DNA from: Tubulanus polymorphus | Lineage: Eukaryota; Nemertea; Palaeonemertea; Tubulaniformes; Tubulanidae | Reading direction: 5' to 3' | Length of the DNA stretch: 64,000 nt | Assembly: GCF_964204645.1 (NCBI RefSeq) | Contig: NC_134026.1 | Location: 15,952,650 to 16,016,649, forward strand | Part shown: positions 9,542 through 23,100 of the stretch, one piece after another | Layout: the number at the start of each line of letters is the position of its first letter | How positions within the stretch are numbered: position 1 is the first letter of the stretch | Position numbers and translations under genes: made by a program | The notes under the pieces: generated by a model | The model's input: only the letters and a program-made list of their open reading frames with translations | The model's database searches: none | Told to the model about the DNA's origin: nothing

Positions 9542-9620
9542 AATATATATAACTCTTCTATTCAAGTTTCTCGTTTTGGCTGAACTTATTGTGGGATTTC
9601 TCTTGACACACTACCCATAT

Positions 9621-11410
9621 CTAGGTCGCTATCAATTAGTCTATACATCACGTGAACCGAACGTGTGTTGAGCGAAGAAACGCTGCGTACTTGACATTGA
9701 AGAGTATGCAGTAATACTATTTACTCCCTTTAAATACATGTCTAAATAGATGTATTGTAATTCAATATAACGGAAGAAAATTATTATTTCTTACGCTTAA
9801 GACCACTCTATAGCACAAATCTAGTACATATTGTACTACAGCATCTATATTTACAAGTAATTAACTACTAAGTACTCGTACTTTCTGTGTAAATGTGTGT
9901 AATTTGTTTTTTGTGGAAAATAATTAGTATATAAATAAAAATAATTAAAACAAAAAAAAGAAAACTATAATAATCATTAAACCGTATGATATGTATAACT
10001 AACTACTAACAACGTGCTCCTGATAGGGACCGAGCAAAACAAAATCCTTAAACAGTAATAACTCCTTCCGTAGACCTTTGCTTGAATCTTACTATATACA
10101 CTATATACATTATATCACATCACATCACCCACGCCCCCCCTTAGGCCTATCTCATATTAGTTCAATAAATATCCCTACCACAAAATTAGGCAAAAACATG
10201 CACCTACGCGCTAGAATGTAGGAGAGTGGACACCACTCTCGAACATTAAAACGCGCTCCGCGCGTTTGTCTCTTTTCATCATCGCATCATCGCATCTATT
10301 TCTAGATTTCTTCGCTGGCGGATCGGAGTGTCGTGACTCGCACGATAGTGTAAGTCGTAGCCGGATATGCCGGCAGCAGATAAAAATACCCTACGATATT
10401 GTCTGTGTAAGTGTTTAGACAATTACATGTAACTTTCTTGTGACGTTCTCTGCGTGATGCACGTGGCAGCTTTAATTGCTTGATTGAGGGTAGATTTCAG
10501 AGATATATGATCTGCACTGACAGCTGGGGATACGACCGGGAACATGACGAACCATGCTGGAATCTGAGCGTCATATATATCGTATTTTCGCGGGTTATTC
10601 GCGGAATTCGTACAAAACCTCGATTTATAGATAACTCGTTAAAATACGACTTACACGTAACTCGTACATCACGTAAGTCGTAGAAAAATCGTCGGTCCCG
10701 AGGGCTACGACTTATGCGGGGTTGATTGTAAAATGATTTCTTGTCTAGTTCGTTTATCAATACCAGGCCCCACTTGGTTGAAATGCTAAAACTACAGCGG
10801 AAAGGAAACGTTATTTTAGCAAAAATTACAGAATTAGAAAGATTTTAGTGTAACGGAATAAAAAGATGGAATAAATTCATAGCTTGATTCGAATATGTCA
10901 AGATAATGCTTATACTTTGGAGTGGATAAGTTTCCTTGCCTATCCCATAATGCATATCAAACAAAATCATTGGCATGTAGACATTATATATTTCCAAACA
11001 ACGTTTAACATTCCTTGACGCAGGTGGCTCTTTGTGTCCAAGCAAAATTATGCATATGTCTGGGATGCCGGACACCTGGATAATAAATTGTACGTTACAA
11101 TAGATAACATAATTATCTATGAACGTTATAAACTTTCTGTCGTTACACTGGTCATTGTGTAAAAATTCAACGGCTTTCAATCGTTCTTTAATAACGGCAT
11201 CGATTACAGTGCGTTGAACTTGTCGGCTCGATCGGAGTCTACAAAATTCAAATTTTAGGTGGTGAGTCCGAAACCTTAGTTTGTAGTTTGTTTTTTTTTC
11301 GAGAATTGTATTAGCAAATAATGAATTATTGCAGTCTACGAATTCAAGCTTGATTTGACGTGTTATTTCTCTCACTTTTTAACATTTCAGGAAAAATCGT
11401 TACGGTCAAG
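9621..11410. other. Intergenic region upstream of the VWA/EGF gene
   Basis: No supported gene. It contains a palindromic CGCGCTCCGCGCG patch near 10250, ATCGCATC repeats near 10280, and a degenerate palindrome around ACTTACACGTAACTCG near 10650. The promoter of the following gene should lie near its right end. Confidence 0.4.
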
Positions 11411-14400
11411 ATGATGGTCCTCTATCAGCTTGTGGGAGTAGTAACGATCCTAGCTTATCCCACCATGTCATTAAAGAATGGTTAGTACGATGGTTAATCG
11501 AATAGAAAGTGTACGTACTTGCGTGGTGCATTCAAACTACGCAATGATTATATATTTTAGATCCAAATATAGCTATCGACGTGGCTATTGTAATTGATAC
11601 TTCCAAGACCGTGTACAGTAATGAGTTCATCGCTCTGAAATTATTGGCGGAACATATGGTCTCACAATTCTCCGTTACACAGGCCTTAACCCGTGTCGCA
11701 ACCGTCGAATATTCTTCAACCGTTCGTTTGGGAAACTGGCTCCAAGATGCTACCGATGCAAAAAGTGTTAATACAGCTATAAAGGGATTGGCTTGGGATG
11801 GGTTAGATCCCCATCCTTTTCTTGCAATCGATTTCGCAAGGGAACACTTATTCAAAGAAAAAGGTGCCCGAGGCAACAAAGTACCAAAGGTAATGATCAT
11901 AATCGGCAGTGGAGAGGCGGCCGATGCCCACAAAACACGAGTTGCTCTTCGCGAGGCATACGAGGCAAACATTCGGGTGTATTCAATTGGACATAGATCG
12001 TATAGTAATATCATTGAGTCAGTTCTTCCTCCAGACCACGAGACGATCCTTCCTTACGTGTTGTTGTCTTCTACCAGTGAAAAAGATGTTGCACCGACAC
12101 TTGTTGATAAAATCCTCGGAGGTAAGTAAAATCATGTTTTTGGTCGCATACTATTTAGAAGTTATTTAACCAGGACGGCATTCCAGGCTAGAAATCTATA
12201 TGTATCATTTTCAACTTTCAGATGCTACATGCGATTTTGGAAAATACTTAAAGAAAGGAACTTGCACTGGTAAGAATCACATAATAGAATACGATTGATT
12301 GTTAGGACATAATGATACCTTGTTTCTCAGAATTGTCAAATCCCGACCACGTTGGAAAATCAACCTGCAAGATAGCTATAGAAATAGAATGCGCCCTACC
12401 GCCAAAAAGCCCTATAATATGCGCCACTTTATCAAAATCGAATGCGCCCACCCGTAGTTAATTCATGATTTTTGTTTCGGCTACCATGTTGTTATATACA
12501 ACATTGAAAAACGTTCAATCGAGTGACTGATATTAATCCAATGAAAACAGTTAACCTATTTTTAGCCACAACATTCGGGCATGAATCACAGATCTTCAAT
12601 TGCTCATAGGTTACAAAAACAACATTCGTTCGCAAAGAAATCGCTAATTCATTTTTCGGCCGCTAAGGCGCAGCGTTTATCACTAAGCTTCAACAACCGC
12701 GTATGTGCAGTGTTACTCTTTCGATTTTCAGTTCTCGAATACATTGTTCTTCTAAATCAGCAGCTGTGTGATGAGAGAAGTTTGTTTTCAAAATAATTAA
12801 TTATTTGACAAAGATCATACTTGTACAGGGCGGCATAACTAGCATCACTGGCGACGCTAGATTCTGAACATTTGATTTAATTTAATTTAATATTGATATA
12901 AAAAATAATATCGAAAAATCAATCGCACATTGAAAAAGTACAAAAGAAATAAACAGTCGTTCAGTTTTGCGGTAGAGTGCAACAATTCAAATCGATGACC
13001 TCAACTGACTATTCCAACAATATGTGACGGGTCGTAAAATAGTGCCTGGACCCTTTAAAGCCGCAGCTTCAATGCCCCTGGGCTTCTATTAATGTTCTTG
13101 TTCTTGGGCTTCAGGGTATCATTTTGTCATTATTAAACTTAAATACGTATACTCTAGCAATAGTGTATCGCTGCAGATATTGACGAATGCGCGGCGGGCA
13201 CAAACCCGTGTGTGAATGGGGGAGTATGTACTAACACGTTTCCAGGATACACGTGTGACTGTCCAACCCCTCTACACCAGGGTACCACTTGCACCGGTAC
13301 GTAAATAAGACGGATGTATTCCTAAATAACTAATCATTTTGATTCACCCGTCTATGGTGTCTGAATCTTAATTACGGTACGTTCATAATTAGGCATTTTG
13401 GTTCTGTAATAGGAAATTAGCACTCGATCATTCTTTTAATTTTTACGCTGTATTTTATCCATTCAAGACAAGTAATAGAAGATTGATGTATCATTTATCC
13501 TAAATTCTTCCGATAGTTACCTCTTGACGAAATTAGAAAATTGTAACATTTATAAAAGTTACGGTATACAAATTCGAAAAAAATGTCTTCCAAAATGTAA
13601 CTGGCACTCTTTGATAACGTTTCATTAAATTTACACAACGTAAATATTTTCTTACAGCGATGGCCCCATTAGATCTAACAATGGTACTTGATGTTTCGAG
13701 TGCAGTTTATAAAGCAGAATGGCCTAAACTCTTTGATCTGTATAAATCGATTATTAGACATTTCTACGTCCACCCGGATCACGTGCAAATAGCCATGTTC
13801 ACAGCCGCAGCTACAATTACCAACGGTGCCCTTCTAAATACGTGTCATAGTCAGTTTTGCCTGTTGAATATAATGAAAACGTGGAAATGGACGGGTGAAG
13901 ATCCACCAGATGAATCGATGGAAAAGACGATTCTTAATACAATTCGAAGCCAGTATGGGTCCAGGAAAAATGTCCCGCATGCAGTTATATATGTAGGGAG
14001 TGGGGTAACTACTCACCACCCTGCAACAACGCGTGCCCTCAATCTGATATGGGGGCATAAAGTCCGTTTCTATGGCGTTTTCTATGCAAATTCATTCAGT
14101 TACCTATCAAAACTTATCCCAAATAGTTTCACGTTTAATTCCGAGACTATCACGAAGTATGACGATATCTTTGAAACAGCCGTTAGTGTCGTAAGAAAAG
14201 TTGCATCCGGTAGGTTGTTACCTCCGTGGAGGATATTTCCGATGGGAAAATTCTAATTTTTCAATTTCCACATACATATATTGTGCATTACTTCATGTCA
14301 GGTCAAACCTCATTTTAGACGTTTCCTGTAAACCTGGATATGAGAAAAAAGTCGGGGCAGTTAGCTGTACAGGTAAAGAAAGTGAACGAAAACCAAAACT

Positions 14401-17400
14401 AATACCCATACGTTATGATGAATTGAAAATATTTCGGCAAAATGAAATTAAATGGCTCTGCTAAAAGCATTGCATGTATGAATTTCAAGATGAACTACTG
14501 AACGATGATCGACGCATTAATTCTGAATTTTCACACACACAACATAATAGTACTTTATGTTATGAATACGTTCGCGATTTTTATTGCATTACATAAACAT
14601 CTCGTATATTTTCTTTCCACAAGATGTAAATGAATGCGAAGCAGGAAAAGTCCCGTGTTTTAACAGCGGTACATGTATAAATACTGTTGGTAGATTTTTG
14701 TGCCAGTGCAGCGCTAAGAATGAGGCTTGCACGGGTAAGAAACTTTTCAATGAAATATTTATTTGAACATCTTTCATCATGAAATGAATATTCTGAATAT
14801 CAATTCGCTATAGCTGTTGGAAAGGCTGATATCGCTATGCTCTTGGACTCGAGTGCTAGTTTTGTTAGTGCAGTTACATGGAACAGATGGCTGACGTTCT
14901 ATATGGAAATGATAAGCAGATTTTATGTTCACCCATCTTTCATCCGTATCGCATCGGCAATATATTCCGACACCCTGAAAGTCGCGACGCGATTCAATGA
15001 TTGCGATGATGCGACCTGTGTTTTATCTGCTATAACAACACAAGCTTGGAAGTATGAAAAAGGTGGTCGCAAATTGGGAGTGGCTCTGGAGGAAATCTTG
15101 AAACGTTTACTCGAAGGTCCTAGTGGCATTCGAAACGCTCCAAAAGTACTGGTATACATTGGCAAGGGCCTTTCCAATGATGATCAGCGAGTTACTCAGA
15201 TATTGGAGAAATACTGGCGAGATGGCATTAAAATATTCATGGTCGGGCCTTCAAATACAATTTTAAGCCGACAGTTGCCGTCGCATGCCATTGTCAATTT
15301 TCCTGCAGCTGCTAATCTGAAGCCCGGTGTTGGTGATGCCACTAAAATGGTTACTGAACGTATGTTGGTTCCAGCTATTATTTAAATTCGAGTGTTCGAT
15401 TGAGTGAACCTGTACCATTCTCATAGAATACTATTATGATGTTGTTTATCAAATTCAGATACAAGATGCCACTATGGATACTATATGACTGCACCAGGGA
15501 AATGCACAGGTTAGTTAAACTATTCCCATTATTTCACATCGGGATGCACTTACCAATAAAAGACATACTACTCCTTTGAATTGATTTTATCTAGATATCG
15601 ACGAATGCAAGGCAATACAAAATCCTTGTCACAATGGGGGAGTCTGTCAAAACACAGATGGCAGTTACTTGTGTCCATGTGCGGTGAATGCTGCTAACTG
15701 TCTCGGTGAGGATAGGCCTATCAAATGTTCTTGATTTCTTAAGTCCGCCTGAAAATTTTATTTTTTTTTTTCAAACTATGGTGCATCTCATACTGACAAA
15801 AAAGAATGTTGGCAAGCAATCTATGTGAGAAATTATATATGGACATGCTCCAGATTTTGTTTATTTTCAGAACGGGTGCAACTCGATGTTGCCGTTTATT
15901 TAGACACTAGTGCTGCATTTACAGCTGCACAATTCACAGCATATAGAACAGTATTCAAGAAAATCATTAAACATTTTGGTGCGCACAGAGACTTCGTGCG
16001 AATATCAGCATCTACTTTTGACTCGAAAGTCACAGCAATCAGTGCATTGGGGGCTTGCAACTCATCCTCTTGCATTTTGGACTTAATAGCAAAATCGCCT
16101 ATAACTCAGAACAAAAACATCGCCAAAGTCGACGGCGAAGTTGTTTTTGCTAACATTCGCGAGGTATTAGATGATCGCAATACAAGGCCTGGCGTTACGA
16201 GAGCAGCTATATTAGTCTGGTCTGGTCAGTCAAATAATGTCCTATTGACAAAACATGCTATGCACAATACGAAGTTGGAGGAAATACGGCTGTATGATGT
16301 TACCGTTAAAAACACTAATGTTCTGACGAATACGTTTAGCCTGAACCTTGCCCTAACCGTGTCGGCTTCTTATATCGATAACATAGCATATAACGTGGTT
16401 CAAAAGGCCTCCGCAGGTAACTAAAATTTCAATTATTGTTATATCACCATGGAAATTAAAGTTGAGTTGATGTTTTTAAGGTTTTCTTGTTCCGATGCAG
16501 GTTTGGATTTAGAGGGTGCACAGTGAGCCCGGGGTCTAACATTGAATAACATTATTGCATGTTTCTTCTTCATTATCAACAATCTAGATCATCAGAAATA
16601 GAATTATTTGAAATGTTCTTGAATCCATCCCCTCCCCAACCCCTAATAACATTGGCACCTTGGAGCTCACTCAAAGTGTTCTATTTTGAATATATAGATC
16701 TCAACCCGCGACGGACCCCAACTCAAACCTTATGTGCTAAATTTGAACTGAGTTTTGATGGAGTCATTTCATCTGTTTTACAGATACGGAGTGTAAGTAC
16801 GGGTATCACTTGTCCAAAGGGAAATGCATCGACATTGACGAGTGTTCGGCTTCAGAGACATGTTACAACGACGGAACTTGCATTAACAGAGACGGATCAT
16901 TCGTCTGCCCGTGCCGGAAAACAAAAAACCCCGCTTGTCTTGGTGAGTAGACTTACACTTTTTCTTTGATTAGAATTCAGTGGGAATATTTCATGGAATC
17001 ATGTTCTTGTTAATCGAGTCTCAATATTACCGTGTTATTATTGTTGTCTTTTTTAATAAAGAAATGATGGATATCGATGTTGCTGTTTTACTGGATGTAT
17101 CGAATGCAGTGCACAAAGACCAGTTCCCTCTCCTTTATAAACTTTTTCTCAGAGTGATCAAGAAATTCTACGTCCATCCAGATTTCATTCGCTTGTCGGT
17201 AGCCGCATATAGTGATAATGTTGAAGTTAGCACACAGCTCGACACATGCAAAGACATTACCTGTGTAGTGAAAGCAACAGCTGGTTGGAGTTATAATCCA
17301 CATCCACCCAATACACACACAGCGCTGCAAATAGTGAAATCGAATTTACTAGTGAAAGGAGGTCGTAGAGACGCCTCCAAAGCAGTAATCATTATTGGAA

Positions 17401-18399
17401 GTGGGTCTTCAACTGAGCGCGCCGATGCGATGAAAGCTATTGAAGCTCTATGGGGAATCAATGTCAGAGTGTATGCACTAATTTACGACGTAGAAGATGA
17501 CGTACTGCGACACGTATTTTCCAATCATTTTAGAACATACATTCCATTTTACATTTCCGATGATCTCAGTAATGTGGACAATGTTCATACAGCTCTTGGA
17601 CAAACAATAGCCGACGGTAATATACATTTGTCACGGCCAAATTTTGACTAGGTTGGCCTATTCCCTATGATGTAGCCTTACGGAAGTCATAGATTTTTTT
17701 ATTTACAATTTCCTCAAATAAAAGAATTTAGTTCAAATTCGTATGACCATTACGATTCAGGGTGGAATCATTAAAATTCACTGAGGTAACTTCCGTATTA
17801 GATAATTGCGTCAACAATGGTATGTACCTACCTATTGCAAACCCCACATCTTATTAATATGAAAAGAAAGATTTGGACAATATGTTCATATCTTTGGGAC
17901 GAGTTTAAAGACTGGATTTTGTTTCATCCTCAATCTGTGGATAGCATTTGATTTGATATAAATCAGGTCCGAACATGTTAGACTATAACGTAGGGTAACT
18001 AAATGTACCACACAGTCCGCAAGTACATCAAATTTTCCAAAAGGGGAACCCGAACGCCTATCTAATTCTACATTAGAATTTTATCTCGTTTTGATTGTAG
18101 ATGCAGTTTGTAGTTACGGGAAATTCTACAGTTACACGTCAAAGCAATGCAAAAGTAAATTGCCATTAAGTTCTCATTTTTAGTTAATTCTAGTTATTAT
18201 AGTACTGAAGTAAGACAAGTGTGCCGAATTATTTCACGAACTTACGTGTTACAACATTCATCACCATCTTATAAGCCTATAAAGTTAATGCTCAACATTG
18301 TTTATTTCAGATGTAAATGAATGCGTTGGAGGTAACCCTTGTTTGTCTGGTGAAAAATGCTTCGACACAGCTACCGGATTTGACTGTCGTTACTCATAG
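11411..18399 (+). CDS. Secreted protein with five VWA domains alternating with EGF-like domains (15 exons)
   Basis: Predicted exons: 11411-11480, 11561-12121, 12222-12269, 13177-13296, 13658-14209, 14319-14372, 14624-14734, 14814-15359, 15459-15509, 15595-15705, 15871-16416, 16784-16942, 17062-17616, 18101-18154, 18311-18399. They sum to 3,627 nt, 1,208 residues, with no stop. Every junction is phase 1 with GT-AG borders. Exon 1 encodes a signal peptide. Exons 2, 5, 8, 11 and 13 each encode one whole VWA domain. Exons 4, 7, 10, 12 and 15 carry EGF units, four beginning D(I/V)(D/N)EC as in calcium-binding EGFs. Exons 3, 6, 9 and 14 and the start of 12 encode short two-cysteine modules. The unit VWA / short / EGF is therefore repeated five times. 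Most VWA metal-site residues are lost: only VWA3 keeps DxSxS, and the TDG motif reads GSG, GKG or similar. I infer an extracellular matrix or adhesion protein. No ortholog is named. Confidence 0.88.
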
Positions 18400-19138
18400 T
18401 AATCGATATCGAAGAAAAATTATTTTTGCTGAATATGATTCAAAATTTACGGAATTAAAAAAAGTGATAAGATACTTGTGTCGTCTTTACTGTCATACCC
18501 AATCTTAGTCATGTGCGTAACTTTTTGTAGAATCTGCGTGAAATGGCATTGTTTTCCACTTGAGTAGCAAACCTTGTAGAATTCCTTTATGATGCCGTTC
18601 GCAGTTTAACTTGATTGGATCTAGTATGGTCTCAGTATTAATGGAGCAGCTGCTGTCAGATTTTGACAAAATTGTCATTACTGTTCTGAAACTTTCACAA
18701 TCAGAAGGGTATATAAAAAAGATAACCGCCAAACTCCACAAAGAACATATAACGCATTCCAAATGTTTTGATACTCTCTCAGTTAATACGAAAAATAGCA
18801 CCAATTGTTGTTCCTCGAGGCCATGTAAAAATTGCTTTTTTTCTCATCACAGTAACGTGACAATAACAAGATCTTAGACGAGTGCGGGAGATTTCTTTGA
18901 AATTTTTATTTCAATTCTCCTTTAATAGATGGAATTGAAAATTTTTCAAGAGGCTTAATTTTCATTATGTGGGTGGGTGAATTCCATTTCTTTGTTACGT
19001 CAATTCTTGTTTCCAAGAGATTTTTCAAACCATTTTCAACAACTTCAAAGTTAGAAATAAAAAGTAAACAATTAATTTAAAAGAAAATGCACTTTCAATG
19101 AAATTGGAAAAAGAATTACAATATCAATGCAAAAATAT
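18400..19138. other. Downstream flank of the VWA/EGF gene, no further gene seen
   Basis: Contains the probable 3' UTR. Open frames at 18505-18877 on both strands are mutually antisense and lack any recognisable domain. Confidence 0.4.
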
Positions 19139-19164
19139 AGCTGCAAAGCAGCAACAACGGGTTT
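19139..19164 (+). repeat. Left copy of a 26-bp direct repeat flanking element B
   Basis: Contains the small hairpin GCTGC-AAA-GCAGC followed by AACGGGTTT. It matches 26755-26780 at 24 of 26 positions in the same orientation. It lies 275 bp outside the element B palindrome. Confidence 0.6.
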
Positions 19165-19438
19165 ATGCCTAGCTGGTTCAAATGTGGCACTAGGAGGCGT
19201 ACAAAGATGTCATCGAAATTATGTGAATCTGTCCATAACATGACTATTTCGAGGAAGCACAACCTAAGGTCAACAATATGCTGGATCTGCGGATCCATAA
19301 GGTCTACCACGTTAACAGTATAGATGTATCAAGTCTAGTCAAAATGGCTTTGAGGATATCGGAGACATGGTGCTTGCATAGTCCCCTTGTGGCAGCTGCA
19401 TGAACTTGTCTGTCGCATATGCTCTCCGTGCGCGTTTT

Positions 19439-19583
19439 AGTAATTAGGTATATGTCGTCTCATGCCAGATGTCGAAAGATCGAGGTCATAAAAAATAAAT
19501 TCTCGCATGCTCGAATTTATTTTTTATTTTTTACCCACTCTCACCTTCAACCTTTGATATGAAACGACATATATCTAATTACT
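19439..19583. repeat. Terminal palindrome of element B
   Basis: Inverted repeat of about 65-bp arms, left AGTAATTAGGTATATGTCGT and right complement ending ATATATCTAATTACT, around a centre TCGCATGCTCGA. The AGTAAT tip and an AAAGGTTGAA segment are shared with the element A palindrome at 7875-8278. Confidence 0.7.
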
Positions 19584-19625
19584 CTTAATATAAAAATCAA
19601 TTTTAATAACAAAATTATATAATAA

Positions 19626-19968
19626 ATGGAGAGTAAACAAGTACATAGGGAGAACAACAATCATTCTTAGATAGAATTAAAGTTACTACAAATGCTAAAT
19701 CAGTAGATTATAAATTTAAAAAGTTACCTTAGTTAACAATTCATAAAAAATATTTAATCACTAATATTGAAACAATTACTAATAAATATGGTAATAGATT
19801 AATAATTCATTTAGAATATGAAGGATTGAAAGGTAATAAATTCAGAACATATCTACCAGATTTCATAGATTATCTAGTGAAGATCTAGAAGAGTTATGTT
19901 CAGGTGCTTTCTATTTTATATCTAAAGGTAAGAATGAAAAGGGGCACCATGATATAGATTTCGAATAA
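19626..19968 (+). pseudogene. OB-fold-like viral protein, copy B
   Basis: Homologue of 3279-3632, readable from ATG 19626 to TAA 19966-19968, with an in-frame TAG after the KFKKLP segment and a short deletion (length not a multiple of three) in the region matching RTYLPDRFHRLS. The C-terminal GKNEKGHH segment is conserved. In this copy the start is ATAATAAATGG, so it has the TAAATG hexamer that the A copy lacks. Confidence 0.6.
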
Positions 19969-20101
19969 AAAAGATATGTTATATAAATGGGTGAATTAAA
20001 AGAATATAGAATATTTGTTGATTCTAGAAGACTTACTAAACATAAATCTCATAATTTATTAATACAACTAGATAGAGAATGTAGAAATTGCGTTAATTTA
20101 A

Positions 20102-23100
20102 CGGTTCCTGAACTTAGCTGAAAAAGCTGAATCACTGAAACGCTGAAACGCTGAAATAAAAACGCTTATATTTCAGGGAATTTCCGAAAAACGCCGAAAT
20201 TTCAGGGAATTCCTGAAAAACGCAGAAATCGTGCTAGGTACCGACAATACACGTTTTGAAATATTTTCCGGGCCGGTGTCCGCTGCCGAGTCCTGAACCG
20301 TGTTTTAGTGTCTACCTTCGGTTACAGAGACATGCATGGACAGTATGTGTGGAGTATACTTCTAGAGGGCTACTTGGCAAAAACCGGCATCAGACCACAA
20401 TTAGGTTAGTAGCTCGAAGATGCGTAGGGCCGGACCCCAAAAATAGTACCTAGAGTGAAGAAGAGGTCCCCCATAAATGTTGCCATAATTTCTGCAAATG
20501 GGATAGGTAACGAATTTCGGTTATATGTATGAAATCCATTGATCCTGAGAGACAGATTGATGATGAAGTAAGGGATTCCCTGGACTTTTTTGCTTGGAGT
20601 AAGGGTACCAAACACGGTTGGGGATTCCCTTAGATATTTGGCCCGGATGAATTGGCATACCTGTACTGGGATACCCCTCCTTTCTAAAGGTTTGATTATT
20701 TCAAAAGTTAGGTTGGGTATGTGGGGCGAAAACCACTTCAGTGCGTAGCTAAGATGCTGGCCTATGAGCCATAAGCAGGATTTCCCCTGAATTTACGCGC
20801 TTATATATGAACTAAACTCTCGAATTTCTTGTTTTTACTATAGGATATAGAAGATTTTGGAATAGTGGTCTGAGCTCAACCGTAAAGTTTCCCAAGTCTC
20901 CGTTTCTACCTAACGCATGCGCATTAGTCAGTGCTGTGAATTGCTCCGAGAAATCGGCACATTGCGCATGCGGCACTACATGTGAACTGCATGTGAACTT
21001 TATTGACCAATAGTTGCCGTAGTTTCCATTAGGTTCGAATCCCGTAAATATATTGATCTTATTATATTTACGCTGTTCATCTTTAAGCGGCGTTATCAGG
21101 TTCGGAACCCGAAAATTACTCAAGCGTTACGACATTAACTTACTTTGATGATCAAAGTGTCGCTGGGTTATTGTTTGCCGAGTAAAAAAGTTACAGCATC
21201 CCGAATATGAAATAATGAACTTTGATAGCCCCAGGATTTACTTTTGAGTGCTATTAGGTTCGAATCCCGAATGCGTAGAAGAAAAATACATTCATCCTTT
21301 TTAATATACCGATATATATCTTAGATTTTCAGCTTATGACAAGACCACTTCAACACCTGTCATCCCCGAAAATACAAATGATCCTCTTAAGTGACCAAAC
21401 AAACTGTGCCTTCCCGCTGCGCAAAAGTTCACGCAGGTTCATTCCGTTATAGTTCTATGTTTCAGCGTTCTGACATGACCCAGTTTAGGAAAAAATACAC
21501 ATGTAGCGACGCATGCGCACGCGACCAATTTCTGGACTTCGAGGATTTCCCCAACACTTACTAATGCGCATGCGTTATGAACAGAGACTTGGAAACTTTA
21601 AGGTTTTTGCGGCCACTTGTTGGACAAATTAATTCGCTTGAAATCCGGATTTTTAATGCATACAGGCAGCATAATGAGGAAAACCCATTCACAAACCGTG
21701 CAAGCCAACTTAAACACTATGAGTATGCTCAATATTCCCTGCAAGACGCAAAATATCTTATTTGAACGTTCATGTATAAAACATGGAGCAACTTTTCTTT
21801 TGTCAACACGTTGATGGGCGACGGACTATGGTATTCTCTGAAGGAGGTAAATTAATTTTGACAGCTAGTTATATAAATGATGCTGCTTTTGGACAAAAGG
21901 GATCTAACTAAATTTCTTTTTAAATCACTGTGGAATGGAATGGAATGGATTGACGCCAACGGCATGCAGTAGGCCCCTACATATGGGTCATACTAATTAG
22001 CGTCAACCAATTAATCTAAATCGGGCAAACCATTCAACAACTATGAATAAGTTATTTGCTGTGGTGTGATAATAATTAGTTTTTTTTTTGAAGAAATGAC
22101 ATACCAACTATTAGAAAAATGTACCGATTCTTATTTTCAGACTACTACTGAATCTATAAAAGGAGGAGTCATAGACAAAGTTGATCTGCTTAGCTGGAGA
22201 CACTTCTTGTCAAGTACATCATCTTAAGTCCTGGGTGTTTTGTAAGTTTAATTTCAGTATTTATCTACTAAGTGCTGTTCCCTCGGACCTCAGTGCTTTC
22301 AAACTAGGCCGACCCCATATGCTATATAGCCCAGGGTGTATTAGCCACTATTCTTTTATTTCCTACTTAAATGCACCTTTTTCTATTTTTAGACTCAGAC
22401 TTAGAATGTGCAAATTTTTTGAGATACTGAGAAATCAGCTTGCACCAGTAAACTTCAACTGCGAAATTTGCAGCAGGATAGCTGAACGACACAATTTTTA
22501 AAAATAAAATGGCTATTCGAATGCTATTTCAATAATAACTTGATTCAACCGGAGAGAAATAAGTCAATTGCGGATGTACAGTACACCCACTTAATTCCCT
22601 GTTTCCTGGTACCAAATTTTTAGTCTTAAGCTAAGCGATATTCTAAGGTATGCTAGTGGATTTCATTAGAATATGAAGCAATGGAACCAGAATTCTAGCC
22701 CGAGTTAAGCGAACTATTGATTCTGATATAATGTAAGAACTGATTTCCTTTGTGTACTCTTACAAAATGTGTTATGTATTATTTCAAGCTGTAAAATAAT
22801 ATAGTTAGACAAACGTCCAATTATTGAATCTTTCTTGTTGACTCGTTTAATTTTGTGAGTTTAGAGCTCCTATAAGCCAGACAAATCAAAGCATGCAATA
22901 CATTGCAGATAGTAGTCTCCGGCAAGTCGAAAGAGAAAGTAAACCAGGTTTTACCCCGTACCCTACCCGGGAACAAAGACACTTAAAGACTCATTCCTCC
23001 TTGTAGAAATATGGCACCCAATCGTAGCAATGCTAAGTACAGTATACTATGACGGTTGAACCTTTATTTACGAATTTCAATGACACCGAAAATAGAATCA

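Larger units (their letters stand above)
8532..9607 (+). mobile_element. Penelope-like retroelement, truncated, with inverted 5' segment
   Basis: Flanked by a perfect 13-bp target duplication ACACACTACCCAT at 8519-8531 and 9608-9620. A 61-bp stretch at 8570-8631 is the inverted copy of the 3' end at 9544-9604, a common arrangement of truncated Penelope-like elements. The reverse transcriptase fragment and a 3' pseudo-LTR with a hammerhead-like motif lie between. The endonuclease domain is deleted. Confidence 0.8.

Noticed and set aside
10845-11375. 176-codon open frame on minus upstream of the VWA gene
   Set aside because: No recognisable domain, no splice or neighbour support, composition like the flanks.
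11532-12014. 160-codon minus frame antisense to the first VWA exon
   Set aside because: Shadow of the coding strand, which has splice and domain support.
15360-15385. Apparent end of the third VWA exon at a TAA
   Set aside because: A GTATGT donor at 15360 keeps phase 1 and joins to the next exon; the stop is intronic.
22181-22501. Open frame shared by the two long-TIR transposon copies (also 45277-45471)
   Set aside because: Conserved because the copies are similar; different lengths and no domain.
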